From the NCBI RefSeq assembly GCF_027923225.1, contig NZ_BSDI01000011.1, positions 1-64,000 on the forward strand: DNA of 64,000 nt, written 5' to 3'. Under the pieces are notes generated by a model that ran no database searches, was not told the DNA's origin, and saw nothing but the letters and a program-made list of their open reading frames with translations. Positions 1 through 7,902 of the stretch are shown one piece after another. The position numbers and the translations under genes are program-made. The first letter of the stretch is position 1; each line of letters starts with the position of its first letter. The stretch comes from Phytohabitans aurantiacus. Its GTDB lineage: Bacteria > Actinomycetota > Actinomycetes > Mycobacteriales > Micromonosporaceae.

Positions 1-208
1 ATCCGTTCCCGCTCCAACGCGGACAATCTCTCTGCCACAACCCACTCCTACCTGCAGAAACGTGGGTGTTGCAGCCAGATCTTGAAACCGCCATAGCGAC
101 GGTCGAGCGCCAAGATCTGCGGCGACCTCTGGTCGCACAGCAAGGTCGCCGCCGCCGCGGCGAAGGGCCGGCGCCGCCCCCCGTTGTGCGGCGCCGGACC
201 CTCTGGGG

Positions 209-270
209 CCGCCCATCAAGGGCAAACGCACGCGGAAAGAGAACCACGTGCGTTTGCCCTTGATCGGCGG
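209..270. terminator. Long hairpin, 24-bp arms, GATCAAGGGC type
   Basis: Positions 209-232 and 247-270 are inverted copies with one mismatch, separated by a 14-nt loop. The inner part of the arms reads GATCAAGGGCAAACGCAC-like. The outer GATCA-GGGC resembles the start of the six 52-nt palindromes described elsewhere in this window, but the rest of the arm differs. There is no U-run. I infer a transcription terminator for a gene ending before the window. Confidence 0.6.
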
Positions 271-271
271 G

Positions 272-398
272 AGCGCTAAGCCGCGCGGACCGCTAAGCCG
301 CGGACCGCTACAGCCGCGCTGAGTGCTAGCCGCGCGGACCGCTACAGCCGCGCTGAGTGCTAGCCAAGTGGCGCTAGCTGCGCCCGGAGCTAGCCGCG
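272..398. repeat. Degenerate tandem repeat array (GCTAGCCGCG units)
   Basis: The stretch is made of repeated GCTA-AGCCGCG-GGACC-like words. A 30-nt block is exactly repeated at 302-331 and 336-365 (period 34), with more diverged copies on either side. There are no CRISPR-like unique spacers and no open frame. I see no function; it may be slippage-prone filler or an extended structured 3' region. Confidence 0.6.
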
Positions 399-798
399 CC
401 GGTGCGCCGTCAAGAGACCGTGATGCTGCTGGCGCGACTGCCGTACGCCGGGCGCGGCGCCCGCCCCGACCAGGACGGTGAACGCGAACACGGCTGAACG
501 ATGGGGCATGACGGCCTCCACGGTGTCTGGCGGCACCCCCGTAGCACCGCCAAGGTCTATCCAACCCTCGAACGTATGATCGACTCCACCCCATCCGCCC
601 CCCGCTTCTATGGCGGCCGTCACAGTCGCGGGCGGGCGTTGACATCCGAAGACACATTGCAAAGACTCAATGCCTGTAGCGGTGTCCACACGCGGGGGCG
701 ATCCGAGCCAATGGTTGGTTCGGTTGCGGACACCGGCCCGCCGGCGCGCCCTCGCCACACCGCGTCCACTGAGGACTATCGGTTGGAGGGTCATGAAC

Positions 799-1914
799 AT
801 GCGGGCAAGAGTCCTGATGCTGGCGATCGCCGTCATGTGCGTGCTGCTGCCAGGCACGCCAGCGCGGGCAGAGTCGTCGGTCTTCGGCACGCTCGTCGCG
901 GGGGGCACGTTCACGCAGGCCGGCGGCGTCACCGCCAACCGCATCGCCACCTGGAACGGTGCGGCCTGGTCCGCGCTGACCGGGCCCGGCGGCACCGGGT
1001 TGGACGGTTCGGTGCATGCTCAGACTGTCTACAATGGGCAGCTCGTGATCGGCGGCAACTTCCTCAACGCCGACGGGGTGCGTGTCAACGGCATCGCTCG
1101 GTGGGACGGCACGTCCTGGCAGCCGCTCGGCAACGGGCTGATGACGATGGGGCTCGACTTCGTCGACGCGCTGACCGTCTACAATGGCGAGCTTATTGCG
1201 GGCGGCCAGTTCTTGCGGGCCGGCGGGCAGTTCGTCAATCATATCGCGCGCTGGAACGGCAGCACGTGGTCGCCGCTCACCGGACCCTCGGGCACCGGCA
1301 TGGACATGGCGTCGGTGTGGGATCTGACGGTCTACAACGGCGCGCTCATCGCGGCGGGTGGCTTCACGGCCGCTGGTGGTGTATCCGCCAGCCGCGTCGC
1401 TCGGTGGAACGGCAGCACGTGGTCCGCGCTCGGCAGCGGCACCACCGGTGACATCCTGGCCATCACCGTCTACAATGGAGAGCTGATTGTGGCGGGTAGC
1501 TTCGCCGAGGCGGGCGGCGTGCCGGTCGGCAACATCGCCCGCTGGAACGGTAGCACCTGGTCAGCGTTGCCCGGCCCGTCGGGCGCTGGGCTCAACGAGC
1601 ACGCTCGCGCCATCACCGTCCACAATGGGGGCGTTGTCGTGGCAGGCTGGTTCACGCAGGCGGGTGGCGTCGCGGCCAACCACATCGCGCGCTGGAACGG
1701 CACGGCGTGGTCGGCGCTGGGCAGCGGCACGGACGACTTCGTGTACTCGCTGGGCGTCTACGGCAGTGACCTCGTGGCGGGCGGGTTCTTCGACGAGGCG
1801 GGCGGCGTGACCGTCAACCACGTCGCCCGGTGGAACGGCTCCGCGTGGTCGGCCCTGTCAGGACCGTCCGCGGTGGGCACCAACGACACCGTCTTCTCAC
1901 TGCTCGCGCCCTAG
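799..1914 (+). CDS. Secreted seven-repeat beta-propeller protein
   Basis: Predicted exported protein of 371 residues. Residues 1-24 form a classic signal peptide ending in PARA. The rest is seven repeats of about 45-55 residues, each carrying an L(V/I)xGGxF...AGGxxxNxIARWNG core followed by a W-x-L-G/P turn and a VYNG strand. Seven repeats starting and ending mid-repeat fit a seven-blade propeller closed by strand exchange. Start 799 lies 8 nt after GGAGGG (785-790); ATG 793 is too close to it. No catalytic residues are recognisable, so a binding or scaffold role outside the cell is inferred. It is convergent with the aldolase gene across a very long hairpin. Confidence 0.72.
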   Translation: MRARVLMLAIAVMCVLLPGTPARAESSVFGTLVAGGTFTQAGGVTANRIATWNGAAWSALTGPGGTGLDGSVHAQTVYNGQLVIGGNFLNADGVRVNGIARWDGTSWQPLGNGLMTMGLDFVDALTVYNGELIAGGQFLRAGGQFVNHIARWNGSTWSPLTGPSGTGMDMASVWDLTVYNGALIAAGGFTAAGGVSASRVARWNGSTWSALGSGTTGDILAITVYNGELIVAGSFAEAGGVPVGNIARWNGSTWSALPGPSGAGLNEHARAITVHNGGVVVAGWFTQAGGVAANHIARWNGTAWSALGSGTDDFVYSLGVYGSDLVAGGFFDEAGGVTVNHVARWNGSAWSALSGPSAVGTNDTVFSLLAP

Positions 1915-1933
1915 ACAACCTATTTCAAGGTGA

Positions 1934-2086
1934 GCTACCGCGATGCCCGTCGTGGCTCAGACCGTTGCTCCCGCGGCCTCGCCGTCCGCGTCCAGTCACG
2001 CTGCTACGCGCCGCACGGGTTGTGTAGCAGCGGAGGGTGAGGCCGCGGGAGCAACGGGCATGGAGCGCGACGGGCATCGCGGTAGC
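1934..2086. repeat. 153-nt three-tier hairpin between convergent genes
   Basis: Three nested inverted repeats share one axis. Outer arms are 1934-1952 and 2068-2086 (19 bp, perfect). Middle arms are 1962-1983 and 2036-2057 (22 bp, one G-U), continued by 4 bp at 1985-1988/2031-2034. Inner arms are 2001-2007 and 2024-2030 (7 bp). The element lies 19 nt after the propeller gene stop and 11 nt before the aldolase stop. It is far longer than a normal terminator. It may act as a bidirectional terminator or be a decayed mobile palindrome; no target duplication is visible. Confidence 0.75.
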
Positions 2087-2097
2087 CCAAAATCTCT

Positions 2098-2718
2098 TTA
2101 TTTCGCTACCGCCGCGCGGAATTCGGCCACGCGGTCGCGGAGTGCCGACAGGTCGCCGCCGCGCGCGGCGTCACCGAGCAGCGGCGAACCCACACCCACC
2201 GCCGCCGCGCCACGGTCCAAATAGGAGCGTGCGCTGGCCGCGTCGACGCCACCGACCGGTACGAAAGCCGTTGAGGGGAACGGGTCGCGCAGTGCGCTCA
2301 GGTAGGCCGGGCCGCCCAGGGACGCGGGAAACAGCTTCACCGCGGCCGCACCAGCGGACACCGCCTGCACGACCTCGCTCGGTGTCAGCGCACCGGCGAG
2401 CACCGGCATCCCGAGCAGCGACGACTCGTCGACGCTGGGCGCGATCGCCGGCGTGACAAGGAAGCTCGCACCCGCGTCGGTCGCCTGCTGCGCGTCGACC
2501 ACGCTCAGAACGGTGCCGACACCGAGGGCGAAACCGTCGCCGAGCGTGGCGCGCGCACGGCGTACAGTCTCCAAAGCCTCGGCGCTGGTGAGCGACACCT
2601 CGATCAGCGCGACGCCGCTCTCTGCCAGTGTCAGCACAGCGGCGAGCGCCGCCGCCGGATCGGGCCCGCGCACGATGGCCAACAGCCGGTGCTCGCGCAG
2701 CGCGTCCAACAGATTCAT
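2098..2718 (-). CDS. KDPG/KDPGal-type aldolase
   Basis: Class I aldolase of the KDPG/KHG family, 206 residues, the usual length for a single TIM barrel. Members cleave 2-keto-3-deoxy-6-phospho-sugar acids to pyruvate and glyceraldehyde 3-phosphate. Visible markers are the Schiff-base lysine K128 in AAVKLFPAS, the catalytic-type glutamate E40 in ALIEVSLTS, and the VGGV phosphate-binding loop. The arginine that follows the glutamate in E. coli Eda (R49) is Thr here (T44), as in the DgoA (phosphogalactonate) branch, so a galactonate-like substrate is plausible but unproven. It overlaps the upstream regulator by 4 nt (ATGA), indicating translational coupling. Cytoplasmic. Confidence 0.85.
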   Translation of the reverse strand: MNLLDALREHRLLAIVRGPDPAAALAAVLTLAESGVALIEVSLTSAEALETVRRARATLGDGFALGVGTVLSVVDAQQATDAGASFLVTPAIAPSVDESSLLGMPVLAGALTPSEVVQAVSAGAAAVKLFPASLGGPAYLSALRDPFPSTAFVPVGGVDAASARSYLDRGAAAVGVGSPLLGDAARGGDLSALRDRVAEFRAAVAK

Positions 2719-3410
2719 CGGGTACCACCTATCACGGCGAGCAGGCGTCGCATGGCATCCTCGGCTCCCGCCGCGTCGCCCACTCGGATCGCGTCGACGA
2801 CCGCGCGGTGATTCGGCACCGGATCGTCGTGTGGTCCACCGTGGACGGTGCGGTCACGCTCGGCGAGGCCGGTGTCCAGAACGACCTCCATGCGCTGCAA
2901 GAGTTCGTTGTGCGCCGTGGCGAGCAGCGTGCGATGAAACTCTAGGTCGGCGTCCACGGCTGCCGCCAGGTCGCCGTTCGCGGCGGCCATCTGGTCGATC
3001 GCGCGGTCGAGCGCGACCAGATCGCCGGCGGAGGCGCGCGTCGCGGCCAGCCGAGCCGCGGCCGGTTCCACGATTTCGCGTATCTCCTGGAGGCTCTCGA
3101 GGAGCGAGCCGCCCGCCCCTCCGGCGACCTGCCAACGGATGACGTCGCGGTCGAGCAGGTGCCACTCGGCGCGCGGCAGGACGAACGTGCCCCGCTTCTG
3201 ACGCGCGTCGACGATGCCCTTGGCGGAGAGCACCTTGAGCGCTTCACGCAGCGCGGTGAGGCTGACGTCGAGCTCGGCCCGGAGTGCGGTGATGTCGAGT
3301 GTTGCGCCCTCGGGTATCTCGCCGGCCACGATCCGCCCGCCGAGCGCCTCGACGGTCTGACCGTGTATCCCGCGCGGCGCGAGTCGTCTCACGGTGCCTC
3401 CGGTAGTCAT
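2715..3410 (-). CDS. GntR/FadR-family regulator (DgoR-like)
   Basis: 231-residue regulator with an N-terminal winged helix (about residues 12-75) and a C-terminal all-helical FCD effector domain (about 95-225) carrying conserved D/H metal-ligand positions. The linker reads LLDRDVIRWQ, as in DgoR/UxuR-type sugar-acid regulators. It is the first gene of a two-gene operon with the aldolase, which supports control of a sugar-acid pathway and probable autoregulation. The ATG at 3410 has no upstream ribosome site, so it may be leaderless; a GTG at 3392 preceded by GGAGG is an alternative start. Confidence 0.82.
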   Translation of the reverse strand: MTTGGTVRRLAPRGIHGQTVEALGGRIVAGEIPEGATLDITALRAELDVSLTALREALKVLSAKGIVDARQKRGTFVLPRAEWHLLDRDVIRWQVAGGAGGSLLESLQEIREIVEPAAARLAATRASAGDLVALDRAIDQMAAANGDLAAAVDADLEFHRTLLATAHNELLQRMEVVLDTGLAERDRTVHGGPHDDPVPNHRAVVDAIRVGDAAGAEDAMRRLLAVIGGTR

Positions 3411-3570
3411 TAATTACGAAAACATCGTGCCACCTCTCTGTGATCAGGATGAAGTGGGACGCCTTGTCGCATACCTGACCGAATTTCGGGGCAACATGAA
3501 CTCCGAAGGCGGGTTTGACCGTGTTCACGATCGCTACGGTGATCCCCCCGACCCGACTGGAGATAGGCAT

Positions 3571-4347
3571 ATGGCCTGGTACCTGGCGCCGGCGCTCGCC
3601 GTCGGCCGCTCGGAGGTCAACCGCCGGTGGCCCACGCGGGACAAGGCCTCCGACGGCACGATCGGTGACGCGGCGCATCAGGCGACCCGATCCGATCACA
3701 ACCCGAACGCGCGCGAGTCGGTCGACGCATGGGACATGGACAAGGACGGCGTGGACGTGTGGGCGGTGATCGGTGCGTTCCAGCGCCACCCCTCGTCGCA
3801 CTACTGGATCTATAACCGGCAGATCGCTGACAAGGACGACGGCTGGCGCCGCCGCGCCTACAGCGGTGTCAACCCGCACACCCAGCACGTCCACTTCAGC
3901 ATCCGCCAGTCAGCGGCGGCGGAGCAGGACCGGCGCACGTGGGGCTTACTGGAGGAGGAGTTCATGGCAGCGATATCCGACGCCGATCAGCGGGCGCTGA
4001 TCTGGCGCGTCGAGGGGATCACCGCGGGGCGGCTCGCCGTCGCTGGCGGCCCGACCCGGGGCGAACCCGTCGTGATCAACCAGCGGATCGTCGCCATCGA
4101 GCAGAAGGTGAACGCCCTGACCACCGCCGTCGCCGCGATCGACGAGGAGGTGGCGGCGAAGCTGCGCGTCGAGTTCGAGCAGATCGACGCCGCGCACGAC
4201 GAGCTGATGACCTCCATCGACCAGGTCGACGAGGCGGTCGTGGAGGCGATCGGAAACGGTGGCTCGCCCGAGGTCGTGGCGGCGCGGCTACGCGTGGTAC
4301 TCGGAGACCGCGCCTCAGCGGTGGGCGCCATCCTCTCCCAGCCGTAG
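3571..4347 (+). CDS. M15-like peptidase domain with helical tail
   Basis: 258-residue protein. Residues 1-115 contain SDHNP (41-45), a following Asp cluster (D52, D55, D57) and HVHFS (106-110). This is the H...D...HxH layout of M15/VanY-like zinc peptidases, a fold shared by phage endolysins. Residues 125-258 are predicted helical or coiled coil, with no domain I can name. No signal peptide is visible, so export would need lysis or another route. The start is ATG 3571 with a GGAG site 8 nt upstream; longer in-frame extensions lack support. The gene contains one TTA codon (L126). A stray phage-type lysin or a cell-wall enzyme are both possible. Confidence 0.6.
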   Translation: MAWYLAPALAVGRSEVNRRWPTRDKASDGTIGDAAHQATRSDHNPNARESVDAWDMDKDGVDVWAVIGAFQRHPSSHYWIYNRQIADKDDGWRRRAYSGVNPHTQHVHFSIRQSAAAEQDRRTWGLLEEEFMAAISDADQRALIWRVEGITAGRLAVAGGPTRGEPVVINQRIVAIEQKVNALTTAVAAIDEEVAAKLRVEFEQIDAAHDELMTSIDQVDEAVVEAIGNGGSPEVVAARLRVVLGDRASAVGAILSQP

Positions 4348-4395
4348 GAACTCGCGCGGCCGGCGGTGTCGGTGGGTTGGCTTACGGTGGGCGGC

Positions 4396-5442
4396 ATGGA
4401 CATCCCGCTGCTCCGGCTCGCGGCGCTGCGCATCGCCGGCCACCATCTGCCCAGCGCCGTCGAAACGGTGCGGTGGCTGACCGCGCTCCAGGCGCAGGAC
4501 CCGAATGGCGCCGTCGCGTCCGTCGCGCTGCGCACCGAGTCGGGCAGCCGTGCCGGCGTCGAGCGTGCCTTCGATGCCGGTCAGATCGTCAAGAGCTGGC
4601 CGATGCGCGGCACCCTGCACCTCGTCGCCGCCGAAGACCTGCCGTGGATCCTCTCGCTCACCGCACCGCGGATCATCGCTTCCGCGGCCAAGCGCCGGGC
4701 AGAGCTGGGTCTCGACGCCGCGACCCTCGCGCGCGCCGAGGAGACCGCGGTGGGCGCGCTCTCGGGCGGCGGCAAGCTGTCGCGCGCCGAGCTGATGGCC
4801 GTCTGGGACGAGGCCGGGATCGGCACCACGGGCCAGCGGGGCTACCACATGCTGGGTTACCTGGCGGAGACCGGCACCCTCTGCTTTGGACCGACGCGGG
4901 GTGGCGAGCAGCTCGTCGTACTGGTCGACGAGTGGATCACCGAGCCGCGCCGCCTGGAGCGCGACGAGGCGCTCGGCGAGCTGGCTTTTCGGTACTTCCG
5001 GAGTCACGGCCCGGCCACCGTCAAAGACTTCACGCGGTGGACCAACCTGACCGCCGCTGACGTGCGCGCCGGCCTCGCGATCGCCCGGCCCCGGCTGGCG
5101 AGCATCGAGGTGGGCGGCGTCGAGCACCTCATGGCGCCGGAGACGCCCGACGTGCTCGCCTCCTGTCGCCGCCGCGCCAAGGGCGTCTTCCTGCTGCCCG
5201 GCTTCGACGAGTTCATGCTCGGTTACCTTGATCGCACCACGGCACTGCCCGCCGAATACGCCACCCGGGTCGTGCCGGGCGGCAACGGCGTCTTCCAACC
5301 CACGGTGATCAGCGCCGGCCGCGTGGTCGGCACCTGGAAACGCGGGCGCGACGAGCCGGTCGTCAGTCCGTTCACGACGCTGCCCGACGCGGTCGCCAAG
5401 GCGATCCCCAAGGTGTACGCCACGCTGGCCCTGCGCGCCTGA
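4396..5442 (+). CDS. AlkZ-like winged-helix DNA glycosylase (HTH_42)
   Basis: 348-residue protein of the HTH_42 winged-helix superfamily that includes AlkZ and YcaQ/AlkX. These are DNA glycosylases that unhook interstrand crosslinks or remove bulky alkylpurines. The family's catalytic QxQ motif is visible as Q32-A-Q34 in TALQAQDPNG; the AlkX branch has QxD, so this belongs with the AlkZ-like branch. KSWPMRGTLHL, the usual helix-turn signature, follows. It overlaps the downstream EamA exporter by one base (TGATG). The AlkZ founder protects a DNA-alkylating antibiotic producer; whether this copy guards against a self-made or environmental genotoxin is inference. Confidence 0.75.
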   Translation: MDIPLLRLAALRIAGHHLPSAVETVRWLTALQAQDPNGAVASVALRTESGSRAGVERAFDAGQIVKSWPMRGTLHLVAAEDLPWILSLTAPRIIASAAKRRAELGLDAATLARAEETAVGALSGGGKLSRAELMAVWDEAGIGTTGQRGYHMLGYLAETGTLCFGPTRGGEQLVVLVDEWITEPRRLERDEALGELAFRYFRSHGPATVKDFTRWTNLTAADVRAGLAIARPRLASIEVGGVEHLMAPETPDVLASCRRRAKGVFLLPGFDEFMLGYLDRTTALPAEYATRVVPGGNGVFQPTVISAGRVVGTWKRGRDEPVVSPFTTLPDAVAKAIPKVYATLALRA

Positions 5443-6425
5443 TGGAGTCCGGCCCACTGGTCGTGGCCGCTGTACTGGCCGCCGCCGTGCTGCACGCCGG
5501 CTGGAACGCGATCGCGAAAGGTGTCGACGACCGGATCGGCCTGTTCGCGCGGGCGAGCGTCGTCGACGTTACCGTCATGTTCGCGGTCGTGTGGTGGCTG
5601 CCGATGCCAGCCGCCGCGTCCTGGCCCTGGCTGCTCGCCTCGGTCGTCGTCCAGGTCGCTTACATCGTCGGGCTCATGGCGGCGTACCGCGTCGGCGACT
5701 TCAACCAGACCTACCCGCTCGCCCGGGGCATCGGTCCGCTGGTCGTGGCGGTGGTCGCCGTGACGGTGATCGGCGAGCCGCTGCCGCTGGTGCCCGCCCT
5801 CGGCGTGCTGCTGATCGCGGTCGCGGTCGGCGTGCTCGGGCTGACGCCGTGGCGGCGGATCCGCGGCAACCGGGCCGCGGTGCTGGCGGCCACCGGCACC
5901 GGCGTGATGATCGCGACGTACACGCTGCTCGACGGCATGGGGGTACGCCGCAGCGGGACCCCGATCGGATACATCGCCTGGCTGATGGGCCTGCACTCGC
6001 TCGGCACGATCGCCGCGACCGCCATCCTGCGCCGCACCCGGTTCGCCGCGCCCGCGAGCGCCCAGCCGCCCGCGAGCGCCCAGCCGCCCGCGAGCGCCCA
6101 GCCGCCCGCGAGCGCCCAGCCGCCCGCGAGCGCCCAGCCGCAGGCCAGCGACCAGTTGCCGGCCGGCGGGGGGACGAGGTGGTCCGGCCCGGCGATGTGG
6201 GGGATGGCGGCGCTCACCGGCATGATGTCGACGGCGGCTTACGGGCTCGTGCTGTGGGCGCAGTCGCGTGGCGCGCTCGCCGCCGTGGCCGCGCTGCGGG
6301 AGAGCAGTGTCGTGGTCGCGGCGGTGCTGGGCGTGCTGGTGTTCCGCGAGCCGATGGGCCGGGTCCGGATCGCCGCGAGCGTCGCCGTCGCCGCGGGAGT
6401 CGTCCTCCTCGCCGTCCCCACGTAA
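5442..6425 (+). CDS. EamA/DMT-family transporter with PASAQP repeat
   Basis: 327-residue integral membrane protein with about ten hydrophobic helices and the duplicated EamA layout of drug/metabolite transporters. The first half runs to about residue 200 and the second from about 245. Between them is a Pro/Ala/Gln-rich loop encoded by five perfect 18-nt tandem copies (PASAQP), very unusual for a DMT protein. The start overlaps the stop of the AlkZ-like gene, so the two are probably co-translated. Substrate unknown. The 52-nt palindrome begins 20 nt after the stop. Confidence 0.8.
   Translation: MESGPLVVAAVLAAAVLHAGWNAIAKGVDDRIGLFARASVVDVTVMFAVVWWLPMPAAASWPWLLASVVVQVAYIVGLMAAYRVGDFNQTYPLARGIGPLVVAVVAVTVIGEPLPLVPALGVLLIAVAVGVLGLTPWRRIRGNRAAVLAATGTGVMIATYTLLDGMGVRRSGTPIGYIAWLMGLHSLGTIAATAILRRTRFAAPASAQPPASAQPPASAQPPASAQPPASAQPQASDQLPAGGGTRWSGPAMWGMAALTGMMSTAAYGLVLWAQSRGALAAVAALRESSVVVAAVLGVLVFREPMGRVRIAASVAVAAGVVLLAVPT
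6051..6140 (+). repeat. 18-bp in-frame minisatellite, five perfect copies
   Basis: The unit cccgcgagcgcccagccg occurs five times without a single difference, followed by a degenerate sixth. Each copy adds six residues (PASAQP) to the central loop of the EamA transporter. Perfect identity suggests recent or ongoing length change by slippage without frame loss. Confidence 0.9.
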
Positions 6426-6445
6426 CCCCCACCCGCGGCTTTCCG

Positions 6446-6497
6446 TGATCAGGGCGTCCCTCAAGTCGCCCTAACGACTTCAGGGACGCCCTGATCA
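6446..6497 (+). terminator. 52-nt palindrome, copy 1
   Basis: Arms beginning TGATCAGGGCGTCCCTCAAG pair across a CCCTAA loop, with one C-C mismatch between arms of about 23 nt. It lies between the convergent EamA and matB genes, 20 nt after the EamA stop and 3 nt from the matB stop. The loop orientation is plus, matching the EamA direction. There is no U-run, so an intrinsic hairpin terminator of actinobacterial type is inferred. Confidence 0.8.
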
Positions 6498-6500
6498 CTG

Positions 6501-7877
6501 TTAGGTGAGGGCGTTTTTGAGGACTTTGCCCATGGCGTTGCGGGGGAGGGCATCCAGGACGTGGATCTCGCGCGGGCGTTTGTGGGGTGACAGTTGCGTG
6601 GCCACCCACTCGGCCAGCTCGTCCTTGTCCGGGACGGCGCCGGGCGCGGCCACGATCCAGGCCACCACCCGCTCGCCGAGGTCCGCGTCGGGGGCGCCGG
6701 TGACCGCCGCCTCGGCGACCGCGGGGTGGTCCAGCAGCACGTTTTCGATTTCGCCGGCCCCGATCTTGTACCCGCCGCTCTTGATCAGGTCGGTGGCCCG
6801 GCGCCCCACGATCTTGATCGCGCCGTCGCCCGTCCAGGTCGCTACGTCGCCGGTGCGGAACCAGCCGTCCCGCATCGCCTCGGCCGTCGCGTCGGGGCGG
6901 TTGAGGTACTCCAGGAAGAGGTTCGGCCCGCGGACAAAAATCTCGCCCACCTCGCCTGCAGCGTGCAGGTCGTTGCCCTCGTCGTCGACCAGGCGCACGT
7001 CGACGCCGGGCAGCGGGGGCCCGACGGTGCCGGGGACGCGGTCGCCGTCGGCGCGTACCGCGCAGTTCATCAACGTCTCGGTCATGCCGTACCGCTCGAC
7101 CACGCGCTGCCCCGTGGCTCGCGCGATGCGTTCGTGGTCGACCACCGGCAGTGCCGCCGAGCCGGAGACCAGCAGCCGGGCCCCGGCCAGCGCCGACGCC
7201 ACCGACGTGTCGGTCGAGGCCGCCTCGGCGAGCCGGTGGTACATCGTGGGCACTCCAAACAGGACAGTCGCCGAGGAGCGCAGTGCCGCCGCGACCGCGC
7301 CCGGGGAGAACCGCCCGATGTGAAACGCCGTGCCGCCGAGCCGGAGTGGACCCAGCATCCCGAGGATGAGGCCGTGCACGTGGAAGAGCGGTAGCCCGTG
7401 CGCCACCGTGTCGTCGGCCGTCCACTGCCACGCGGCAGCGAGCGCGTCGAGATTCGAAGCGATGGCGCCGTGGGAGAGCACCACGCCCTTGGGCGGGCCG
7501 GTGGTGCCCGAGGTGTAGACGATGAGGGCGGGCGCCGCCGGCGAGACCGGGGCCAGTTCGACACCGGAGCTGACCGGCAGCGACTCGTCCAGTACCAGAT
7601 CAGGCTCGCTGTCGCCCAGGATGTGCGCGACCTCGCGCTCGCCGGCCTTGGGGTTGAGCGGCACCACCGGGACCCCGGCGCGGAGCCCGGCCACGACGGC
7701 GACCACGGTCTCGACGCGCGGCCTGGCCCACACCGCGACCCGGCGTGCCCCCGCGAACGCGCCGGCCACCTCGGCGGTCCATCGGTCCAACTCCCGGTAG
7801 GTGGTCACCTGGTCGCCGAAGCGCAATGCCGGCCGATCACCCAAAGCGAGGCGCGGAAATAGGGTCACGAACCTCAT
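6501..7877 (-). CDS. matB: Malonyl-CoA synthetase (MatB-like)
   Basis: 458-residue ANL-family adenylate-forming enzyme. It carries the P-loop YTSGTTGPPKG, the ERYGMTET A5 motif, the RTGD motif, GGYKIGAGEIE and the C-terminal catalytic lysine in PRNAMGKVLK. Long stretches (AVPLNPK-like, PLFHVHGL-LG-LGPLR, LFGVPTMYHR, LLVSGSAALP) match what I know of Streptomyces MatB closely. MatB makes malonyl- or methylmalonyl-CoA from the free diacid, ATP and CoA, supplying polyketide and fatty-acid extenders. ATG 7877 has AGGG 8 nt upstream; ATG 7880 is the alternative. Only 25 nt separate it from the divergent hotdog gene, so their promoters must overlap the coding starts. Confidence 0.83.
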   Translation of the reverse strand: MRFVTLFPRLALGDRPALRFGDQVTTYRELDRWTAEVAGAFAGARRVAVWARPRVETVVAVVAGLRAGVPVVPLNPKAGEREVAHILGDSEPDLVLDESLPVSSGVELAPVSPAAPALIVYTSGTTGPPKGVVLSHGAIASNLDALAAAWQWTADDTVAHGLPLFHVHGLILGMLGPLRLGGTAFHIGRFSPGAVAAALRSSATVLFGVPTMYHRLAEAASTDTSVASALAGARLLVSGSAALPVVDHERIARATGQRVVERYGMTETLMNCAVRADGDRVPGTVGPPLPGVDVRLVDDEGNDLHAAGEVGEIFVRGPNLFLEYLNRPDATAEAMRDGWFRTGDVATWTGDGAIKIVGRRATDLIKSGGYKIGAGEIENVLLDHPAVAEAAVTGAPDADLGERVVAWIVAAPGAVPDKDELAEWVATQLSPHKRPREIHVLDALPRNAMGKVLKNALT

Positions 7878-7902
7878 CATGCAGGCCCTATCGTGGAGCC
7901 CG

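Larger units (their letters stand above)
1..798. other. Gene-poor leading region
   Basis: I can support no gene in the first 798 bases. Open frames on both strands here are short, lack convincing ribosome sites and show no recognisable domain. The stretch holds a hairpin (209-270), a degenerate tandem repeat (272-398) and a TTGACA-like hexamer at 639-644 that could be the -35 box of the following gene, though no clear -10 box sits at normal spacing. The gene lying before the hairpin is probably outside the window. Confidence 0.5.

Noticed and set aside
66..263. Short plus-strand frame at the window start
   Set aside because: No ribosome site, no domain, and its end runs into a terminator-like hairpin.
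272..398. Tandem array as a CRISPR
   Set aside because: Units are adjacent and degenerate with no unique spacers, and there are no cas genes.
390..995. Minus-strand frame overlapping the propeller gene start
   Set aside because: It overlaps the signal peptide and first blades of a well-supported gene; its translation has no family features.
3571..4347. M15-like protein as part of a prophage
   Set aside because: No holin, structural, integrase or attachment site is seen around it.
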